A stretch of DNA of 64,000 nt from Gaiellasilicea sp963765705 (GCA_963765705.1 CAVXXJ010000002.1:124001-188000), one strand, 5' to 3'; positions 25,007 through 34,878 are shown, counted from the stretch's first letter. Notes: a model not told the origin generated them from the letters alone. Numbers and translations are program-made.

Positions 25007-26727
25007 TGAGCGGCGGCCGTTATGTGCTGGGACTGAACCTCGGCTGGCACGAGTCGGCGGCGGCGCTCGTCCGCGACGGCGAGCTGCGCTGGCTCGTAGA
25101 GCAGGAGCGGCTCAGCCGCCGCAAGCGCGCGCTCGGGCAGCTGCCCGTCGACGCCGCGCGGGCGTGCCTCGACGCGGAAGGCATTGCGCTCGGCGATGTG
25201 GCCGCTGTCGCGATCGGCTGGGACTTCTCATTGACCCCTCTCGCCGGTAGCAAGCGCTTCTCGGACGAAGGGTTGCGGCGGATGCTTTTCCCGGACGCCA
25301 GGGCGATTCCGCCCGTGCGCTGGGTTCAGCACCACCGTGCACATGCAGCGAGCGCGTACTACAGCTGCGGCGAGGACGACGTCGCGATCCTCGTTGTCGA
25401 CGGAGCCGGCGAGACGCAGTCGGCGACGCTCGCCCACGGTCGCGCCGGCCACATCGAGATCATCGACGAGTGGCCAATCTCGGAATCGCTCGGCTTCGTC
25501 TACGCGTCCGCGGCGAAGTGGGCCGGGCTCGGCGAGTGGGGTGCGGGCAAGCTGATGGGGCTCGCGGCGTACGGGCGGCCGCGCGCCGGCATTCCCGTCG
25601 AGCGCGCACCTGGCGGCTACCGCGTGACGCTCGAGCCGATCGAATTGCCGAACGCTCCTTCCGGCCCCCGCGCGCGTGCGTTGCTCCTCAGCTTCCCACC
25701 TGAATACGAGCGGGCGATTGAGGGCGAGTTCAGCCAGCTCTTTCCATACGTCCGACGGACTCTCGAGGACGCCGCCGCTTACGCCGACTTCGCAGCAAGC
25801 GTCCAGCACGCGCTCGAGGACGCGATGCTCGGCTTGGCCGAGGAGGCCGTTCGACAGACGGGTGCCTCGACTCTCCTGCTCGCAGGCGGCGTGGCGATGA
25901 ACTGCTCGATGGTAGGCCGACTCGCGGCAAGCGGCCTGTTCGCGCGAATCTTCGTCCCGCCCGTCGCGACGGACAGCGGCGTGTCGCTAGGCGCCGCGCT
26001 GGCAGTCGCCTGCGAGGCGACGCCGTTCGAGCCGAGGACCCTCGAGCACGCCTACTGGTCGCTCGCGATCGACGCGGACGAGGCTGCGGCGGCACTCGAC
26101 GCTGCCGGCCTCTCGGCGCGCCGAGTCGAGGAGGACGCGCTGCCCGCACTGGTCGCACGAGCGCTCGCTGCGGGCAAGATCGTCGCCTGGGCTCGCGGCC
26201 GGGCCGAGATCGGCCAGCGGGCGCTCGGCGCTCGCAGCCTCCTCGCGGATCCGCGTGGCCGCGCGAGCCTCGAGCGACTGAATCTGATCAAGGGCCGCGA
26301 GATGTGGCGCCCCGTTGCTCCGAGCGTGCTCGCCGAGCATGCGGGAGAGCTCTTCGACGCGCCACTACCGGAGCCGACGGCCTTCATGCTGTGCGCTACG
26401 CAAATCCTGCCCGCGCGTCGCCGCGACGTCGCCGCCGTGACGCACGTCGACGGCTCCGCGCGGCCGCACCTGGTCGAACGCCCGGCCAACGAGGCGTACT
26501 GGCAACTCATCGAGGCGTTCCGGCAGGAGACCGGAATACCCGCGATCGTCAACACGTCGTTCAACCTCGCCGGTGAACCGATCGTGTGCAGCGCGCGCGA
26601 CGCAGTGTCCACGTTCCAGCGGGCCGACGATATAGACATGCTCGTGCTCGAGAACTTCGTCGTCGAGCGGAGCGAAGGCGCCGCCGACTCGGCCGTGTCG
26701 GACGAGGCCGCGCGTCACCGCGCGTAA
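25006..26727 (+). CDS. O-carbamoyltransferase (NodU/CmcH/TobZ family)
   Basis: The 573-residue protein has both domains of this family. The N-terminal Kae1-like domain has LGLNLGWHESAAALV, the metal histidines HHRAHAASAYY, VDGAGETQSATLA and GAGKLMGLAAYG. The C-terminal YrdC-like/Carbam_trans_C domain has GRAEIGQRALGARSLLADPR and IPAIVNTSFNLAGEPIV. These enzymes use carbamoyl phosphate and ATP to carbamoylate a hydroxyl group on antibiotics and Nod factors. Its presence implies the final metabolite carries an O-carbamoyl group, installed on a serine, sugar or P450-introduced hydroxyl. It overlaps the methyltransferase gene upstream and ends 3 bases from the convergent thioesterase stop. Confidence 0.92.
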   Translation: MSGGRYVLGLNLGWHESAAALVRDGELRWLVEQERLSRRKRALGQLPVDAARACLDAEGIALGDVAAVAIGWDFSLTPLAGSKRFSDEGLRRMLFPDARAIPPVRWVQHHRAHAASAYYSCGEDDVAILVVDGAGETQSATLAHGRAGHIEIIDEWPISESLGFVYASAAKWAGLGEWGAGKLMGLAAYGRPRAGIPVERAPGGYRVTLEPIELPNAPSGPRARALLLSFPPEYERAIEGEFSQLFPYVRRTLEDAAAYADFAASVQHALEDAMLGLAEEAVRQTGASTLLLAGGVAMNCSMVGRLAASGLFARIFVPPVATDSGVSLGAALAVACEATPFEPRTLEHAYWSLAIDADEAAAALDAAGLSARRVEEDALPALVARALAAGKIVAWARGRAEIGQRALGARSLLADPRGRASLERLNLIKGREMWRPVAPSVLAEHAGELFDAPLPEPTAFMLCATQILPARRRDVAAVTHVDGSARPHLVERPANEAYWQLIEAFRQETGIPAIVNTSFNLAGEPIVCSARDAVSTFQRADDIDMLVLENFVVERSEGAADSAVSDEAARHRA

Positions 26728-26730
26728 CGC

Positions 26731-27516
26731 TCACGGCGTTGACGGCCACCGCGCTGCGCGGTGTGCCGCGCGGGTGAGCTCCGCCGCGATGCGCCCTAGC
26801 AGCTCCAAGCGCTGCGGCACGAGGTAGAAGTGATCGCCGCCCTCGAACACCGAGACGGCGAACTTTCCGCGCGTGCGCCCCCGCCACTCGTGAGCGTCTG
26901 ACACTGCAACGTCGAGGTCGCGGTCACCGACGAATGCGGTCAGCGCGGCGGTGAGCGTGTCTGTCTCCTTCGGCCGGTAGCGCTCGATCAGCCGGTAGTC
27001 GCTGCGGAGGTACGGCAGCACGAGCGCACGCAGCTCCGAGTGGCCGAGGACGAGGTCGGTTGTCCCGTTCAATCGCGAAAGCTCTCGCCAGAGGACGTCG
27101 TCGTCTTCTAGATGACGCGTCCCCCGGCCATCGGCGACGCGTGAGGACGAGATGAAGACGTGGTCGAGCGGAGCGGCCTCGGCGCGCTCCAAGCGCAGAG
27201 CGACCTCGAAAGCGACGGCGCCGCCCATGCTGTGCCCGAAGAGCGCGAGCGGGCGATCCCCAAGGCGCGCGATTGCCGCCGCCGCCGCGTCGGCCAAGAC
27301 AGGCATCTCGTCGATCGTCGGCTCGGAGAGCCTGTCCTCGCGGCCGGGATAGCGCACCGCGTGAACCTCGATCGTCGACGGAAGCCCGTGCGACCACTCG
27401 CGAAAAAACGTCGCGCCTCCCCCGGCGTGCGGGAAGCACACGAGGCGCACCGCTGCCTCCGCTCGGAGGCGGAGGCACACGAGCCACGGCGACTGCGCCA
27501 CGTTGTAGGTGCTCAC
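26731..27516 (-). CDS. Type II thioesterase
   Basis: A 261-residue alpha/beta-hydrolase with VRLVCFPHAGGGATFFREW, GHSMGGAVAFEVAL (nucleophile Ser) and the C-terminal FEGGDHFYL with the catalytic His. This is the stand-alone editing thioesterase of NRPS clusters, which removes stalled or mis-primed acyl groups from carrier domains. Its start overlaps the stop of the thiazolinyl imide reductase gene by four bases (ATGA), and it is the last gene of the core operon. Because the TE domain of the terminal NRPS lacks its nucleophile Ser, this enzyme is a candidate for product release as well. Confidence 0.92.
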   Translation of the reverse strand: MSTYNVAQSPWLVCLRLRAEAAVRLVCFPHAGGGATFFREWSHGLPSTIEVHAVRYPGREDRLSEPTIDEMPVLADAAAAAIARLGDRPLALFGHSMGGAVAFEVALRLERAEAAPLDHVFISSSRVADGRGTRHLEDDDVLWRELSRLNGTTDLVLGHSELRALVLPYLRSDYRLIERYRPKETDTLTAALTAFVGDRDLDVAVSDAHEWRGRTRGKFAVSVFEGGDHFYLVPQRLELLGRIAAELTRAAHRAARWPSTP

Positions 27517-28649
27517 GAAGCGCGCACGTCACCTGCCGCGGCGACAGTGACGGCGGCGACGTCTTCCGAGGTGAACGCTTGAACGACCGGCATGCGCAGC
27601 AATTCAGGCGGACCGAGCCGCTCGCCGATCTCCTGCCATAGCCGGCAGAGCGACAGGTGGTACTGGCCGCCCGGCAGCGGATCGGCGCCCACGAGCACGT
27701 GATCGTGCAGTCGACGCACCGCTCGCGCGACCGCGTCAGGCCACAAACGACCGAAGATCTCGTCGAACGGCGGGCTCTGCGGCGAGCCGAGAACCTCGGC
27801 GCTCGGCACGCTGTCTCCGCGTCGGTCTGGGCGCTCGAAGTGCGGCTTCGATGCAGCGTCGCGCACCGTCGTCGGAAAATGTGGCCGGGCACTCCACACG
27901 AGCGGTCCGTGAGTGTTCAACAGCGTTAGGTTGCCGCCGTCGGTCCCGATCGTGATGCGATGCATCAGATGGGCGAAGTTGTCGGGATCGCTGGAGTCGA
28001 GCTGGTTCTGGACGCGCAGCGTCAGCGGAATGCGGCCTATGGATCCGTCAAGCGTGCGGAACGCAGTCATGCCGCCCGACGCTGCGGCCGGTTCGCCCGC
28101 CTCACGCGTCACGCCAATCGACCACGGACGCACGCGCTCGAGCAACTCGCCGACGATGTCGAGAAGCGAGTAGAGGAGCTGGAATCCGCACGCCGCATCG
28201 AGGTACACCGCCTGCTGACGTTGAAGCAGCGCACGGCCCGCCGCGATGAACCGTCGTACGGGCTCCACTTCGACGTAGAACGAGTTGAGCCGGTAGCTGA
28301 CGCGGTGATGCCGCGCGGCGCGCAAGCATTCCGCCAGCTCGTCGTGGTGCAACGGATGCTCCTGCAGGACGTGGATGCCGCGGCTCATCAGCGCGCGAGC
28401 AATTGTCGATCCCTCACCGCCGAGCAGGCCCCCTCTCACAACGACGCACGCTGCGTCGACGTCGTTCGGCAAATCGTCGACATGGCGGTAGAGCGGAACG
28501 CCATAGTGCGCAGCGCACGCCTCGGCTCGTCGGCTCCCGCGCGCGAGCACTCCGGCCAGCTCAATGGGCGGACCGGCTGCCGCCACTCCTTCGAGGTACA
28601 CCTGGCCGAACGTCGCACCGCACACGATCACGCGAAATCGGTCGCGCAT
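27513..28649 (-). CDS. Thiazolinyl imide reductase (Irp3/PchG type)
   Basis: The 378-residue Gfo/Idh/MocA-like oxidoreductase begins RFRVIVCGATFGQVYLEGV (nucleotide-binding fold) and has IHVLQEHPLHHDELAECLRA, a stretch typical of thiazolinyl imide reductases, and YRLNSFYVEVEPVRRFI. These NADPH enzymes reduce a carrier-bound thiazoline to a thiazolidine in pyochelin and yersiniabactin assembly. It is tightly coupled to its neighbours (ATGA overlaps with the saccharopine-dehydrogenase-like gene upstream and the thioesterase downstream). It predicts that at least one ring of the product is a thiazolidine. Confidence 0.88.
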   Translation of the reverse strand: MRDRFRVIVCGATFGQVYLEGVAAAGPPIELAGVLARGSRRAEACAAHYGVPLYRHVDDLPNDVDAACVVVRGGLLGGEGSTIARALMSRGIHVLQEHPLHHDELAECLRAARHHRVSYRLNSFYVEVEPVRRFIAAGRALLQRQQAVYLDAACGFQLLYSLLDIVGELLERVRPWSIGVTREAGEPAAASGGMTAFRTLDGSIGRIPLTLRVQNQLDSSDPDNFAHLMHRITIGTDGGNLTLLNTHGPLVWSARPHFPTTVRDAASKPHFERPDRRGDSVPSAEVLGSPQSPPFDEIFGRLWPDAVARAVRRLHDHVLVGADPLPGGQYHLSLCRLWQEIGERLGPPELLRMPVVQAFTSEDVAAVTVAAAGDVRAS

Positions 28650-29755
28650 CACAGCACTCCCTGTTCGAGGGCGCCGAGGTCGTCGCGCGCCTGCTCGAGC
28701 CACGCGATCGACTCCACCGATGCCGAGTCTGAAAGCGCGCTCAGCGCGCTCGCACCGTCGACGGCTTCTCCGAATAGCGATGCGCACATGGGAACGCGGT
28801 CTGCGAGGAGCTCGCGGCACGCAACGGCAACGGCGGTTCCCGACATGTCCAGGGCATCGGTGCCTCGGATCACGAGCGTCGTCGCCAAGCCGTCGCCGGG
28901 GCGCTCGACGCGGAACACGAGCACTTGGTACGACCGCCGGCCGAAGGCGTCGAGTGACGCCGCGCGTTCGAGGCGCTCGGCGGCCGCTGCGACATCCGCG
29001 CCGGCTGCCCCGCCCGAACGCACCGCCTGGGCGAGGTGCGCGCCGTCGAAAACCGTGTACCACTCGACCTCGCGCAGGCCGCAGGCGCGGGCGAGGCGCT
29101 CCGCTTCCACGCTCAGGAACGGGTAGGCGGTAACCCGGTCGTCGAAGAACGCCAACTGCACGTCGACGAGGGGAGACAGTGCCCTCGACGCCCGCCCGCC
29201 GTCCCGCCACGCAGCGAGCGCCTCGCCGAAACCGTCTGTGAAGCCCGAAACGAAGTCCGCGGCCGCTGAAGGCGTCAGACGACCTCGACCGCCCACAAAA
29301 GCGGTGAGTCGCGCACCCGTTGCTTCGCCCGCGTCGACGGCGGCCCGTGCGAGCAGACCAGTTAAGCCGGGCATCATCCCCGCGCCGACGATCGCCGCGC
29401 GGTCCGCCGGCAGCGGCAGGCGCGCGATCCGATCCAGCAGCGGCTTGTCTCCGCCGGGGTCGACGTAGTGAGCGCCTGCCGCCGCCGCGGCGCGGGCAAC
29501 CGTGTCGAGGACGATGAACGCGGGGCCGGAGCAGTTGACGACGATCCGGCAACCGTCGCAGAAGGCGCGCAAGGAGGAGGCGTCGTCGAGGTCGACGGCG
29601 ACCGCGTCGCCGCCGCCGCCGAGTATCTCCTCCACCGCTCGCTCGGCGAGGCTGCGGCTTCGCCCGCCGACGCGCAGCGGACCGAGGCGCCACAGCGCGA
29701 GCTGGCGAAGCGCGGCGCCTCCGACGCCGCCGTACCCGCCGACGACTCCGATCAC
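28649..29755 (-). CDS. Saccharopine dehydrogenase-like NAD(P)-binding protein
   Basis: The 368-residue protein starts VIGVVGGYGGVGGAALRQLA (Rossmann glycine motif) and continues with VVNCSGPAFIVLDTVARAAA, HYVDPGGDKPLLDRIARL and AAIVGAGMMPGLTGLLARAA, the saccharopine-dehydrogenase NADP-binding family. It lies between the terminal NRPS and the thiazolinyl imide reductase, overlapping both by 4 and 1 bases, so it belongs to the same pathway. The GTG start (29753-29755) overlaps the NRPS TGA. Coelibactin-like clusters contain such a gene as far as I recall. A second imine/thiazoline reduction is plausible but unproven. Confidence 0.85.
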   Translation of the reverse strand: MIGVVGGYGGVGGAALRQLALWRLGPLRVGGRSRSLAERAVEEILGGGGDAVAVDLDDASSLRAFCDGCRIVVNCSGPAFIVLDTVARAAAAAGAHYVDPGGDKPLLDRIARLPLPADRAAIVGAGMMPGLTGLLARAAVDAGEATGARLTAFVGGRGRLTPSAAADFVSGFTDGFGEALAAWRDGGRASRALSPLVDVQLAFFDDRVTAYPFLSVEAERLARACGLREVEWYTVFDGAHLAQAVRSGGAAGADVAAAAERLERAASLDAFGRRSYQVLVFRVERPGDGLATTLVIRGTDALDMSGTAVAVACRELLADRVPMCASLFGEAVDGASALSALSDSASVESIAWLEQARDDLGALEQGVL

Positions 29756-32700
29756 CGAGCGACGCCTTCGTAGGAGGACACGTCAAGCCGTGCAGCCACC
29801 GTCGGCGCGCGCTCGTGATCGAGCCACGTTGCGCGGTCGCCAGGAAGCTCCAGCCCCCTGACATCGCCGAGGCATGCGCCGTGCCAGAAGGCGAGCGCCT
29901 GCTCGCGCACGACGGGCTCGTCGGCCGGTACAGCAACGGTCAGGTCGCCCGCGTACGGCGCGAGCACATGCGCGCACTGCGCCGCGGCGCTCGCCGCTGC
30001 GACGTCGTCGTCGCCCTCGCGGTCGGAGGACGGGCCGGCGAGGACCGTGAGCGTCACAGCCTCGTTTCCAATTTCGACGAGGTAGCGCGCCATCTCCATC
30101 GCGACGATTCCGCCGAACCCGAGGCCCACGATATGCACGCGGGAGTAGCCCGCGGCGAGCAGAGCGTCGGCGTACTCCGCCGCGATCGTGTCGATCAGGG
30201 CCCCCGGTGCGAGCTTGCAGTACCGCTCGGGCGACGCCACGACGAAACCGACAACGGGTCCCTGCGCCGCGAGCGCCGCCACCAGCGCGCCAACGGCTTC
30301 GAGGGTGCCGCCCTCGTCGTGGACGAGCACGCGCACCGGACTGTCGCCGCTGCCCCCGAGTGGGATGAGCGTGGCCGGCACGTCCGTCGGCATATCCGCG
30401 GGTGCCGGGCGGCGTTCGAGGAAGCGACCGAGCTCAGCAACGGTGGGGAACTCCAGGATGCCGCGCAGCAGGTCGTCGAAGAAGACGTTCGCCGCCTCCG
30501 GCAGCGTGTCGCGCAGGCGACCCGCGAGCTGCGCCGCGAGCAGAGAATCGCCGCCGCTCGCGAAGAAGTCCGCCGCCCGGCCGGCGGGCGGAGTGCCGAC
30601 GACGTCCGCCCACACCGCGGCAACCCTGCACTCGAGATCGGTCGCCGGCTCGTCGCCGCCTGCCGGCGCGCCAGCGCTCTTGTCGCGCACGCGGGCGGCG
30701 AGCGCACGGCGATCGATCTTCCCGTTCGCCGTCAGCGGCAGCGTGTCGAGAACACTGAGCTCCGACGGGAGCATGTACTCGGGCAGCAGGTCGCGCAGGT
30801 GGCGATCTACGACAGCACGGTCGATTCGCTCGCGATCGCCCTTGAATCCGGCGACGAATACGTGCAGGCCGAGCTCGGCGAGAACGGGCGCTTTCGCGGT
30901 GACGCACACAACGAGACCGGCGCCCGCACGCCGGAGAGCGGAGAGCCACTCTTCGGCCGGGACGAAGGTCAGGTCGCGGCCACGACGGAAGTCGTCGAAG
31001 TCGTAGCCGTCGCCCAGTCGGATCATCGGCTCGAGCGACGTCAGGATCTGGGCGTGGTCGCGCGTCATCTCCGAGAAGACGAGCGCGCCTCCCGGCGCAA
31101 GCAGGGCACGAAGCCTCGCCAACGCGCCGTCGACGTCGCGCGCCGCGTGGAGCACGTCTCCGGCGACGACGACGTCGAACGAGTTCTCTGCAAACCCCTG
31201 CCGCCGGTGGTCGGCGTCGAGGTCGAGGATCGCGAAGCGAACTCCTTCCCTCTCCGCGAAGCGCTCACGTCCGACGTTGAGGAAGAAGGTCGAGACGTCC
31301 GTGAAGAGATAGTCGAGCTCCCGGCCCCGAAGCGAGTCGAGAACGGCCGCAGTCGTGCCTCCCGTCCCCGCTCCGACTTCGAGCACACGTAGAGGCACCT
31401 CGCGATCTTCGTCGGCTATTCGCTTCACCGCTGCGGCGACCGCAGAATTCGCAGCGCGGTTGAGCTGCGCGTCGCGGTACAGCGCGTCGGCCGAGCCCAC
31501 GTTGCCGGCGGGGAAGAGCAGAGTGAGCGCATCCTCTCCGTGCAGAACGTCGGGCAACGCATCCGCGGCGCGCCGGAAGTACTCGAGCAGAGGCGCGTCA
31601 TCCGGGGGACGCAGCTGCGCGGCGAGATCCCACGCGACGCTCGCGTCGAGGGGGGCACGCACCGTCACTGCGCCGTCACCGGCGGGAATGAGCAGTCCGG
31701 CGTCGGCGAGTGCGTGCGACCAGCGCCGCATGAGCCGGCGATGACGGGCATCAACGACTCCGCGCGCGATCAAGTCGTCCACGGAGAGCGTCTCGCCGCC
31801 GGCCAGCTCGCGGAGTGTCGCCGCCATCGTGGCAAGGGCGGCATCGTCGAGCGCGGCGGCGTATGCCAGATACGCGGCGGCGTCGACACTCGCGAAGACG
31901 GAGTTCGCGGCTTCCGCCCCGGCGACGGCGAGATCCGTGACGAGCGCCGACGCGTCGCCCGGCGGCCGCCGCGCGGGCTGCACGAACGCGACTACGCGCC
32001 GCTCGAACGGCGCGTCGCCTGCGACGAGGGCGGCTGCCGCGCCGACGCCGTCGTACGCGCAAAGCGCGGCTTCAACCTCTCCCAGCTCGATGCGATGCCC
32101 GCGAATCTTGACCTGGAGGTCTTCGCGACCCAGGAACTCGATCTCGCCACTGGGCAGATATCGGCCCTGGTCACCGGTTCGATAGAGGCGCTCTCGCAGC
32201 TGCTCGTGGACGAAGAACCGCTGACGTGTGAGCGCGTCGTCCGTGTAGCCGAGAGCGAGTCCTTCGCCGCCGATGTGCAACTCGCCGGCGACCCAGTCGG
32301 GACGCGCGCGGCCCGCCGCGTCCAGGACGTGAAACCGCTGGTTCGATAGCGGCCGGCCGTACGGGATGCTGCGCCACGCCGGCGGCACGTCGCGGATCTC
32401 GTGGAAGATCGACCAGATCGCCGCCTCGGTCGCACCGCCGAGCGCCACCAGCTCGAGCTGCGGCACACGCGAACGGATCCGGTCGGGAAGATCGACAGGG
32501 ATCCAGTCCCCGCTGAGGAGCGCGAGGCGCAGCGAGGGGAGCTCCACGCCCGATGCGCCGGCGAGGTACTCGCCGAGCATCTGCATCTGGGCGGGGACCG
32601 AGTTCCATAGCGTCACTTCGTGCGCGGCGATCAGCTCAGCCCAATGAGAAGGATCGCCCCGGCGTCGGGCGTCCGGAACGACGACCGTGCCTCCGACGCC

Positions 32701-34878
32701 GAGCACGCCGAACAGGTCGTACACCGATAGGTCGAAGCCGAGGTTCGCCAGTGCGAGCACCGTGTCGTTGCGCGTAACCGCGAAGCGCCGATTGACGTCG
32801 ACGATCGTGTTCGCGGCGCCCCGGTGGGAGACCATGACGCCCTTCGGTGTCCCGGCCGAGCCCGACGTGTACACGACGTACGCGACGTCGTCCGGTTTCA
32901 CGCGCGGCGAGGCCGGGCCCACCACCGGCGCAGGCTCGAGCTCGTCGACGGCAACCGCCCGATAGGCGGCCGGAACGTCCGGCGAGAGCACTGATTGCGT
33001 GAGGACCAGGCGAGCGCCGGCGTCGGCGAGCATCGCGTCCCTTCTCGCCGGCGGCTGGCTGGCGTCCACCGGAACATAGGCGCCGCCGGCCAGCAGCGTT
33101 CCGAGCACTGCAACGGACTGCTCCCACCCTTTCTGCATGACCACTGCGACGCGGTCCGACGGCCGGCAGGCGTTCGCGACCAGCCACTCGGCTACGCGCT
33201 GCGCCCGCGCGACAAGCTCGCCGTACGTGATCGAGGCCGACGGCGTGACGACCGCCGTGCGCTCTGGGGTCTCGGCCGCACGCGCGAGAATCGGCTCTTG
33301 CAACAAATGGTCCGGCAGGGGAGCGTCCGTCGCATTCACACGGTGCCGGCGTTCGAGCTGCCGCGGCGGAAGCTCGAGGACGTCCGTCGCCTCCCAGGCG
33401 CCGCCGTCGGCGGCAAGACGTTCGAGCAGGCATTCGAACGAGTCGAACATGTCGTCGACGAGCCCCTCCGGGAAGACCGCCTCGCGGACGTCCCAGTTGA
33501 GCGCGAGCCGGCCGTCGCGCTCGCCGGCCTGACAGTCGATCCACACTTGCGGTGTCTGGCTGACGCCGTAGCCCAGCTCGGGCCGAACCGTCTTCGCGCC
33601 GTCGACCGGTCCACCGAGGCCGAGCGCGCTCGTGAACACGACCGGGAAGAGCGCCTCGTCGCGACCGCGCCGGCGCGCGAGCTCACGCATCACCTCGACG
33701 CCGGAAAACAGCCTGTGATCGAGGTCCTCCCAAAGGTGTGCCTGCAGAGAGCGCGCGCGCTCGCGGAAGGGAACGTTCGCGTCGTACTCCACAGCGAGCA
33801 GCTCGATCGACGTGAAGTCGCCGATCAGCTGATCGACGTCGCGGTGGAGCGGCAGGCGGCTGAGGACGGTGACGTCGAGCGTGAAGCGCTGGCGGCGGCT
33901 CCACCGTGCTACGACCTCGGCGTAGCACGCGAGCACGGCAGTCGACGCCGTCAGGTCCGCTTCTTGAGCGAACGACTTGAAGGCCGCCCACGCTTCGGTA
34001 TCGAGCTCGAGCCGCCGGCGCCGGAAGTGCGGACTGGCGTCCCTCGAATCGCGCGCGGTCGGCAGGTCGGGCGCGGGCGGCAACTCGTCGATCCGCGTCA
34101 GCCAGTAGGCCCGGTCGCGCTCGTACGCCGGCCCGGATCGGAGTGCGCGTTCGGCGACGAGGTAATCGCGGAAGCCGATCTCGAACGGCCGCAAGGCGCG
34201 AGTCGGGTCATCGTACCGCGCAAGCAGCTCGTCAAGGAGGAGCTGAATGCTCACGTAGTCGGCAATCAGGAAGTCGATCGAAAGATGGACGATGGATTCC
34301 GCGTCTCCGAGGGTCACGCGCAGTTCGAACAGCGGCCATTCGGCGGGCTCGTGCATGCGCTGCTCGAGGTCCGCGCGCGTCGCCTCCACGGCCGCGGCAA
34401 AGCGAAGCGCGTCCGAGCCGCGCGCATCGCGGACTTCCACGCGATACGGCGGGACGGCGGGCAGTACGCGCTGGCCGCCCTCGTCGAGCACGACCGCGCG
34501 CAGCATGTCGTGCCTCTCGATCACGCCCTGCCAGGCAAGCTCTAGCCTCGAGGCATCGAGCTCCGGGAACACGAGCTCGCCATAGCCGTGGCAGGCAACG
34601 CGTCCGTACGGAAACACGGCGCTTCTTCCCAAGAGGTATGCCGACTGCACGTCAGTCAGTGGAAAAGGATCGAAGCGGTGCGCGGCATCTGCCTGAGCAC
34701 GAACGTGGTGGTCGCGTGCTCGCAGCTCGTCGATCAGCTCCGGCTTTGCCGCGCGCAAGCGCTCGAGGCGCCCGGACGTCATCGTTCCCTTCGGAGCTCG
34801 ATAGTGGATGTTCCCTTCGTCCTCCCAGAGCCGGACGCCCAGGGACTCGAGCTCGCGTAGCAGCTGCGACCCGCTCAA
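29752..34878 (-). CDS. Non-ribosomal peptide synthetase, terminal module: TubC docking-Cy-A(Cys)-MT-PCP-TE
   Basis: A 1708-residue NRPS. A TubC-type docking domain fills residues 1-55 (LLRELESLGVRLW). The Cy domain has FPLTDVQSAYLLGR near 75, the heterocyclisation motif DFLIADYVS near 200 and GVSQTPQVWID near 460. The A domain has YTSGSAGTPKG near 669 and specificity residues D-L-Y-N-L-S-L-I-W, the known cysteine code. A methyltransferase domain is inserted between A8 and A10 (VLEVGAGTGGTT near 1164). A10 NGKIDR is near 1385 and the PCP GGDSL near 1441. A C-terminal thioesterase-fold domain reads GLGFGG near 1586 where GxSxG is expected, so its nucleophile Ser is Gly. The TTG start overlaps the TGA of the preceding NRPS gene (TTGA). 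The module adds and cyclises a cysteine and methylates it, as in PchF/HMWP1. Confidence 0.93.
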   Translation of the reverse strand: MSGSQLLRELESLGVRLWEDEGNIHYRAPKGTMTSGRLERLRAAKPELIDELRARDHHVRAQADAAHRFDPFPLTDVQSAYLLGRSAVFPYGRVACHGYGELVFPELDASRLELAWQGVIERHDMLRAVVLDEGGQRVLPAVPPYRVEVRDARGSDALRFAAAVEATRADLEQRMHEPAEWPLFELRVTLGDAESIVHLSIDFLIADYVSIQLLLDELLARYDDPTRALRPFEIGFRDYLVAERALRSGPAYERDRAYWLTRIDELPPAPDLPTARDSRDASPHFRRRRLELDTEAWAAFKSFAQEADLTASTAVLACYAEVVARWSRRQRFTLDVTVLSRLPLHRDVDQLIGDFTSIELLAVEYDANVPFRERARSLQAHLWEDLDHRLFSGVEVMRELARRRGRDEALFPVVFTSALGLGGPVDGAKTVRPELGYGVSQTPQVWIDCQAGERDGRLALNWDVREAVFPEGLVDDMFDSFECLLERLAADGGAWEATDVLELPPRQLERRHRVNATDAPLPDHLLQEPILARAAETPERTAVVTPSASITYGELVARAQRVAEWLVANACRPSDRVAVVMQKGWEQSVAVLGTLLAGGAYVPVDASQPPARRDAMLADAGARLVLTQSVLSPDVPAAYRAVAVDELEPAPVVGPASPRVKPDDVAYVVYTSGSAGTPKGVMVSHRGAANTIVDVNRRFAVTRNDTVLALANLGFDLSVYDLFGVLGVGGTVVVPDARRRGDPSHWAELIAAHEVTLWNSVPAQMQMLGEYLAGASGVELPSLRLALLSGDWIPVDLPDRIRSRVPQLELVALGGATEAAIWSIFHEIRDVPPAWRSIPYGRPLSNQRFHVLDAAGRARPDWVAGELHIGGEGLALGYTDDALTRQRFFVHEQLRERLYRTGDQGRYLPSGEIEFLGREDLQVKIRGHRIELGEVEAALCAYDGVGAAAALVAGDAPFERRVVAFVQPARRPPGDASALVTDLAVAGAEAANSVFASVDAAAYLAYAAALDDAALATMAATLRELAGGETLSVDDLIARGVVDARHRRLMRRWSHALADAGLLIPAGDGAVTVRAPLDASVAWDLAAQLRPPDDAPLLEYFRRAADALPDVLHGEDALTLLFPAGNVGSADALYRDAQLNRAANSAVAAAVKRIADEDREVPLRVLEVGAGTGGTTAAVLDSLRGRELDYLFTDVSTFFLNVGRERFAEREGVRFAILDLDADHRRQGFAENSFDVVVAGDVLHAARDVDGALARLRALLAPGGALVFSEMTRDHAQILTSLEPMIRLGDGYDFDDFRRGRDLTFVPAEEWLSALRRAGAGLVVCVTAKAPVLAELGLHVFVAGFKGDRERIDRAVVDRHLRDLLPEYMLPSELSVLDTLPLTANGKIDRRALAARVRDKSAGAPAGGDEPATDLECRVAAVWADVVGTPPAGRAADFFASGGDSLLAAQLAGRLRDTLPEAANVFFDDLLRGILEFPTVAELGRFLERRPAPADMPTDVPATLIPLGGSGDSPVRVLVHDEGGTLEAVGALVAALAAQGPVVGFVVASPERYCKLAPGALIDTIAAEYADALLAAGYSRVHIVGLGFGGIVAMEMARYLVEIGNEAVTLTVLAGPSSDREGDDDVAAASAAAQCAHVLAPYAGDLTVAVPADEPVVREQALAFWHGACLGDVRGLELPGDRATWLDHERAPTVAARLDVSSYEGVAR

